The position numbers and the translations under genes are program-made. From Catellatospora bangladeshensis (GTDB taxonomy: Bacteria > Actinomycetota > Actinomycetes > Mycobacteriales > Micromonosporaceae): a stretch of 64,000 nucleotides of DNA. How positions within the stretch are numbered: position 1 is the stretch's first letter; each line of letters begins with the position of its first letter. Shown here one piece after another: positions 62,901-64,000 of this stretch. Location: NCBI RefSeq assembly GCF_016862575.1, contig NZ_BONF01000019.1, positions 182,168-246,167 of the forward strand. Direction: 5' to 3'. The notes beneath the pieces are model-generated. The model did no database searches. It worked only from the letters and a program-made list of their open reading frames with translations, and was not told the origin of the DNA.

Positions 62901-64000
62901 CATGCGCGCGCCCGGCTCGGGGGCGTACGGGTCGGCGACGAAGCGGGCGGCGGTCAGGCCCGGCCGGGCGTGGTAGCCGCGCGCCAGCTGCACGCCGCCG
63001 AGGTACAGCTCGCCGGGCACGCCCGGCGGCACCGGCCGCAGCATGGCGTCGAGCGCGTACACGCGGGTGTTCCAGATGGGACGGCCGATCGGCACCGCGC
63101 CCGGCCCGATCTCCTCCCCCGGCGCGACGCGGTAGACCACGGACCCGACGGTGACCTCGGTCGGGCCGTACTCGTTGACCACCGCCGCGCCGGGGTGTCG
63201 CCGCCGCCAGGTGCTCAGCATGGTGCCGGTGAGCTGCTCACCGCCGACGACGAGATCGGCCGACGGGGAGAACGCCGACGGCAGCGCGTCCAGCAGTGCG
63301 AGGTGGCTCGGCGTGGCCTTGAGGAACGTGCAGGGGGTGCGGTCCAGCAGCTCCTCGACGGCCGGGTCCTCCTCCAGCGGCGCCAGCAGCACGGTGCCGC
63401 CGACGGTGAGCGGGGCGAACAGGCCGGTGACGGTGAGGTCGAAGGAGATGGGCGAGTGCAGTACGGCGACGCCGTGGGTGCCGGGGTAGGTGTCGGTGGA
63501 GTAGGCCAGGTAGTGGCGGGCCGAGCCGTGGCTGATGATCACGCCCTTGGGGCGGCCGGTGGAGCCGGAGGTGTAGATCATGTAGGCCGGGTGGTCGGGC
63601 AGCAGCGCCACGTCGAGGTCGGTGTCGTCGGCTTCGTCGACGCCGGGCAGGTCAGCGCTCTCCAGCACCAGCACGGGCGCGGCGTCGGTGAGCATGAAGT
63701 CGATGCGGTCCTTGGGGTAGGACGGGTCGACGGGCACGTAGGCGCCGCCGGCTTTGAGCACGGCCAGCAGCGCGACCATCAGGTCGACGTTGCGGGGCAT
63801 CATCACCGCGACGAAGGACTCCGGTCCCACGCCGCGGTCGGCCAGGACCCGGGCGAGCCGGTTGGCGCGGGAGTTCAGCTCGGCGTAGGAGAGGAACTCC
63901 GCGCCGCAGACGGCCGCGACGGCGTGCGGGGTGCGGGCGGCCTGCTCCTGCACGGCCGCGACGATCGTGCCCGGCTCGTAGGGCCGGGCGGTGTCGTTGG
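56979..64000 (-). CDS. terminal NRPS, A-T-E-C-A-T-TE, 5' end outside window
   Basis: Over 2300 residues are visible. Numbering residue 1 at 63953: A1 about 1-455, T1 Ser507 ([10 protein letters not shown]), E domain about 560-1005 ([27 protein letters not shown]), C domain about 1025-1470 ([10 protein letters not shown]), A2 about 1490-1960, T2 ([10 protein letters not shown]) near 2000, and TE about 2065-2324 (MGWSFGG). The [11 protein letters not shown] just before residue 1 shows a preceding condensation domain lies beyond the window. Pockets aligned by eye: A1 reads DLTKVGEVGK, close to the Asn code, so a D-Asn is predicted; A2 reads near DALFLGLVVK, hydrophobic and Leu-like. The TE releases the peptide. 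Confidence 0.95.
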   Translation of the reverse strand, partial: NDTARPYEPGTIVAAVQEQAARTPHAVAAVCGAEFLSYAELNSRANRLARVLADRGVGPESFVAVMMPRNVDLMVALLAVLKAGGAYVPVDPSYPKDRIDFMLTDAAPVLVLESADLPGVDEADDTDLDVALLPDHPAYMIYTSGSTGRPKGVIISHGSARHYLAYSTDTYPGTHGVAVLHSPISFDLTVTGLFAPLTVGGTVLLAPLEEDPAVEELLDRTPCTFLKATPSHLALLDALPSAFSPSADLVVGGEQLTGTMLSTWRRRHPGAAVVNEYGPTEVTVGSVVYRVAPGEEIGPGAVPIGRPIWNTRVYALDAMLRPVPPGVPGELYLGGVQLARGYHARPGLTAARFVADPYAPEPGARMYRTGDVVRWRADGELEYLGRVDDQVKIRGFRIELGEVETALESVPGVSRAVVVARDNRLVGYVVGDADPAGVRAALGDLLPDYMIPAVVVTLAELPLNSSGKVDRAALPAPSAAPAAAGRGPRDEKEHLLSALFAEVLGLSEVGVDDSFFDLGGDSIVSIQLVSRARAAGLVFTARDVFRHRTVAGLAAVTAEIERPLSEPPGAGVGEVTPTPIVAGWLAAGGPPDAVYQSVVVRVPAGMRLDDLTGAVQVVLDTHHALRSRVDTATGRWEITEPGSVAAASCVRRADANTTTVTEATLAARQRLSVATGQVFQAVWLDAGQSDSGLLVIVAHHVAVDGVSWRILIPDLALAWRALAADEPVLLTPVPTSLRTWAAKLTEAAAERTAELAYWREVVTDAPSAWGELDPARDVGGTAGDVTVRLAGDGVETLLTRLPTLFHGGVNDILLTGLALAVSQWLSQRPWAPPSTSVFLELEGHGREDVVAGVDVSRTVGWFTSQFPVRLDPGPVDWDDVCAGGGSVGRAVKAVKEQLRQVPDNGIGYGMLRHLNPAAAPELAAAARPSIAFNYLGRLDTGTAAGGWRLEADQDTLGGAADDPARPLSHLVNVDVYARTSGDTPVLVAEWTWASRLLGEDEAQELAALWLQALQGLIAHAGRPDAGGLTPSDLPLVRVDQAEIEQLERDFAGLAAVWPLSPMQEGLLFHALFDDSGPDVYTVQISIDLDGDLDPARLRAAAVALLRRHPNLRAAFRQRPDGEPVQVVQREVALPWREVDLSGLPVDDRDAELVRVVTRDRAVRFDVARPPLVRFLVVRLAPRRWRLVVSNHHLLLDGWSMPLLMRELFVLYRAGGDESVLPPAPPYSDYLAWLAGRDRAAARSAWQAALAGVDEPTHVVGPGAGSEPVPVQRLDVNLPDGIGDQLATVARAHGLTVNTVVQGAWAALLSTLTGRDDVIFGAAVSGRPPELPGVESMVGLLINTVPVRVVFDPDRPLLETLQRVQDEQSSLTEHHHLGLTDIHRLVDTPDLFDTIMAFESYPLDKEMANLPEGLRLVDIHVADGAHFPLSLLVTPGEDLDLRVDYRPDIFDADAVRELVRRLLRVLTALVADPSVRIAGIDVLGDGERERVLHCFNDTAQPETGLTLHETFARQAARTPEAIALTTGDASLTYAELDTRANRLAHLLAERGVGPEKFVALVLPRSADMIVALLAVLKAGGAYVPLDPSYPRDRFTYMLDDAAPVLTVSTAEIASRLDGDGWLLLDGDPAAAYPDHAPAADVSPAHAAYMIYTSGSTGRPKGSVITHRGIVNYAAVEAERCDARPGDRIAQLASVSFDASLLEMVMALPVGATLVIAPPGPLADAPLAEFLAEQRITHAFISPAAIASMPDTPLPHLRVLLSGGESVTGELVARWGGGRRLIQLYGPTETTVVITFSDALEPGEESTPPIGAPVRNTRLYVLDRWLRPVPVGVPGELYVAGAQLARGYHRRPTLTAERFVADPFSAEPGGRLYRTGDLVHWRPDGELQFVGRADQQVKLRGFRIELGEVEAALAAAAGVPHATAVVREDRPGDRRLVGYVTGDADSAAVRQAVAAVLPEYMVPSAVVVLDALPLGPTGKVNRKALPAPEATASTGRAPRTPQEELLCALFAEVLGVEKVGVDDDFFALGGHSLLATRLIRRVRSTFDNKVDIRVVFEAPTVAGFLSRMSQDLAGSAFDVLLSLRAEGTRPPLFCVHPAVGISWVYQGLTRHLAPGQPVYGLQARGITEPAAMPQSMSAMVADYVETITRVQPSGPYHLMGWSFGGVAAHAIAIELQRRGEDVALLAMMDAYPGDRLPDTDDEEIERDTLQALVEGLGYEPADASPSGAFGRAEVLDYLARDVDSRPYQDRRTLEAVLEAAMNNARIIRRHRPGRFRGDVVFFTAAHDQPADGPIVQAWRPHVDGAVSDYPVACRHMDMTRPEPLRAVGEVLAARLQREEPR

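Noticed and set aside
56979..63953. 63953 as the true start of the NRPS
   Set aside because: The frame stays open to the window end and encodes the [11 protein letters not shown] string that normally follows a condensation domain, so the gene begins outside the window.

Overview
The window comes from a high-GC actinomycete. GTG and TTG starts are frequent, genes are packed with 1-17 base overlaps, and the gene families (SigE-type ECF factor, sugar ABC operon without its own ATPase, WXG100 genes, TPR-bearing HTH regulators, DUF6223) fit a Micromonosporaceae-like soil actinomycete. The family placement is inference. No rRNA, tRNA, CRISPR array, insertion sequence or integrase was seen.

Layout. 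1-5213: a truncated PAS/GGDEF protein with a GAF protein, a PhzF-like isomerase, trehalose-6-phosphate synthase, and a divergent NAD-binding protein/MarR pair around a clear operator. 5376-7240: an ECF sigma factor coupled to a membrane beta-propeller. 7451-14308: the most remarkable region, a five-gene operon encoding a stand-alone A-T-R (adenylation, carrier, reductase) NRPS-like enzyme, an aldo/keto reductase, a sulfotransferase, a protein that reads as an HK97-fold capsid (encapsulin) and an MFS exporter. I interpret it as a natural-product pathway with its own protein nanocompartment. 14578-19862: secreted I36-like protein, two paralogous surface proteins, a DAO-type oxidoreductase, an FAD monooxygenase and its divergent TetR regulator.

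19895-29875: a polysaccharide locus with DUF624, two sugar permeases, a binding lipoprotein, DUF2264, a 2-hydroxyacid dehydrogenase, a DeoR/LacI hybrid regulator and a heparinase II/III-like lyase. Two matched operators lie in the divergent promoter. 29900-32910: small proteins, a TPR regulator and two small enzyme-like proteins. 33342-36847: a heterodimeric ABC exporter with complementary lesions in its two ATPase domains. 37015-41644: DUF1801, a two-component system, DUF6223, an SDR and an HD protein. 41990-46295: a GH11/CE4 xylanase-deacetylase with two near-identical CBM2 modules, convergent with an M6 metalloprotease.

46463-49527: DUF3040, a proline-rich mini-protein and a YbaB/WXG100/deaminase-toxin/YwqK-immunity operon. 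49658-53341: DUF1295, a TetR/apolipoprotein N-acyltransferase-like operon with a double operator across the TetR start, and DUF2306. 53386-64000: the 3' end of a second biosynthetic cluster: a terminal NRPS protein (A-T-E-C-A-T-TE, continuing past the window), a DrrAB-type exporter and a two-component system, all on the minus strand.

All assignments come from reading the sequence and recalled family motifs; no database search was run.
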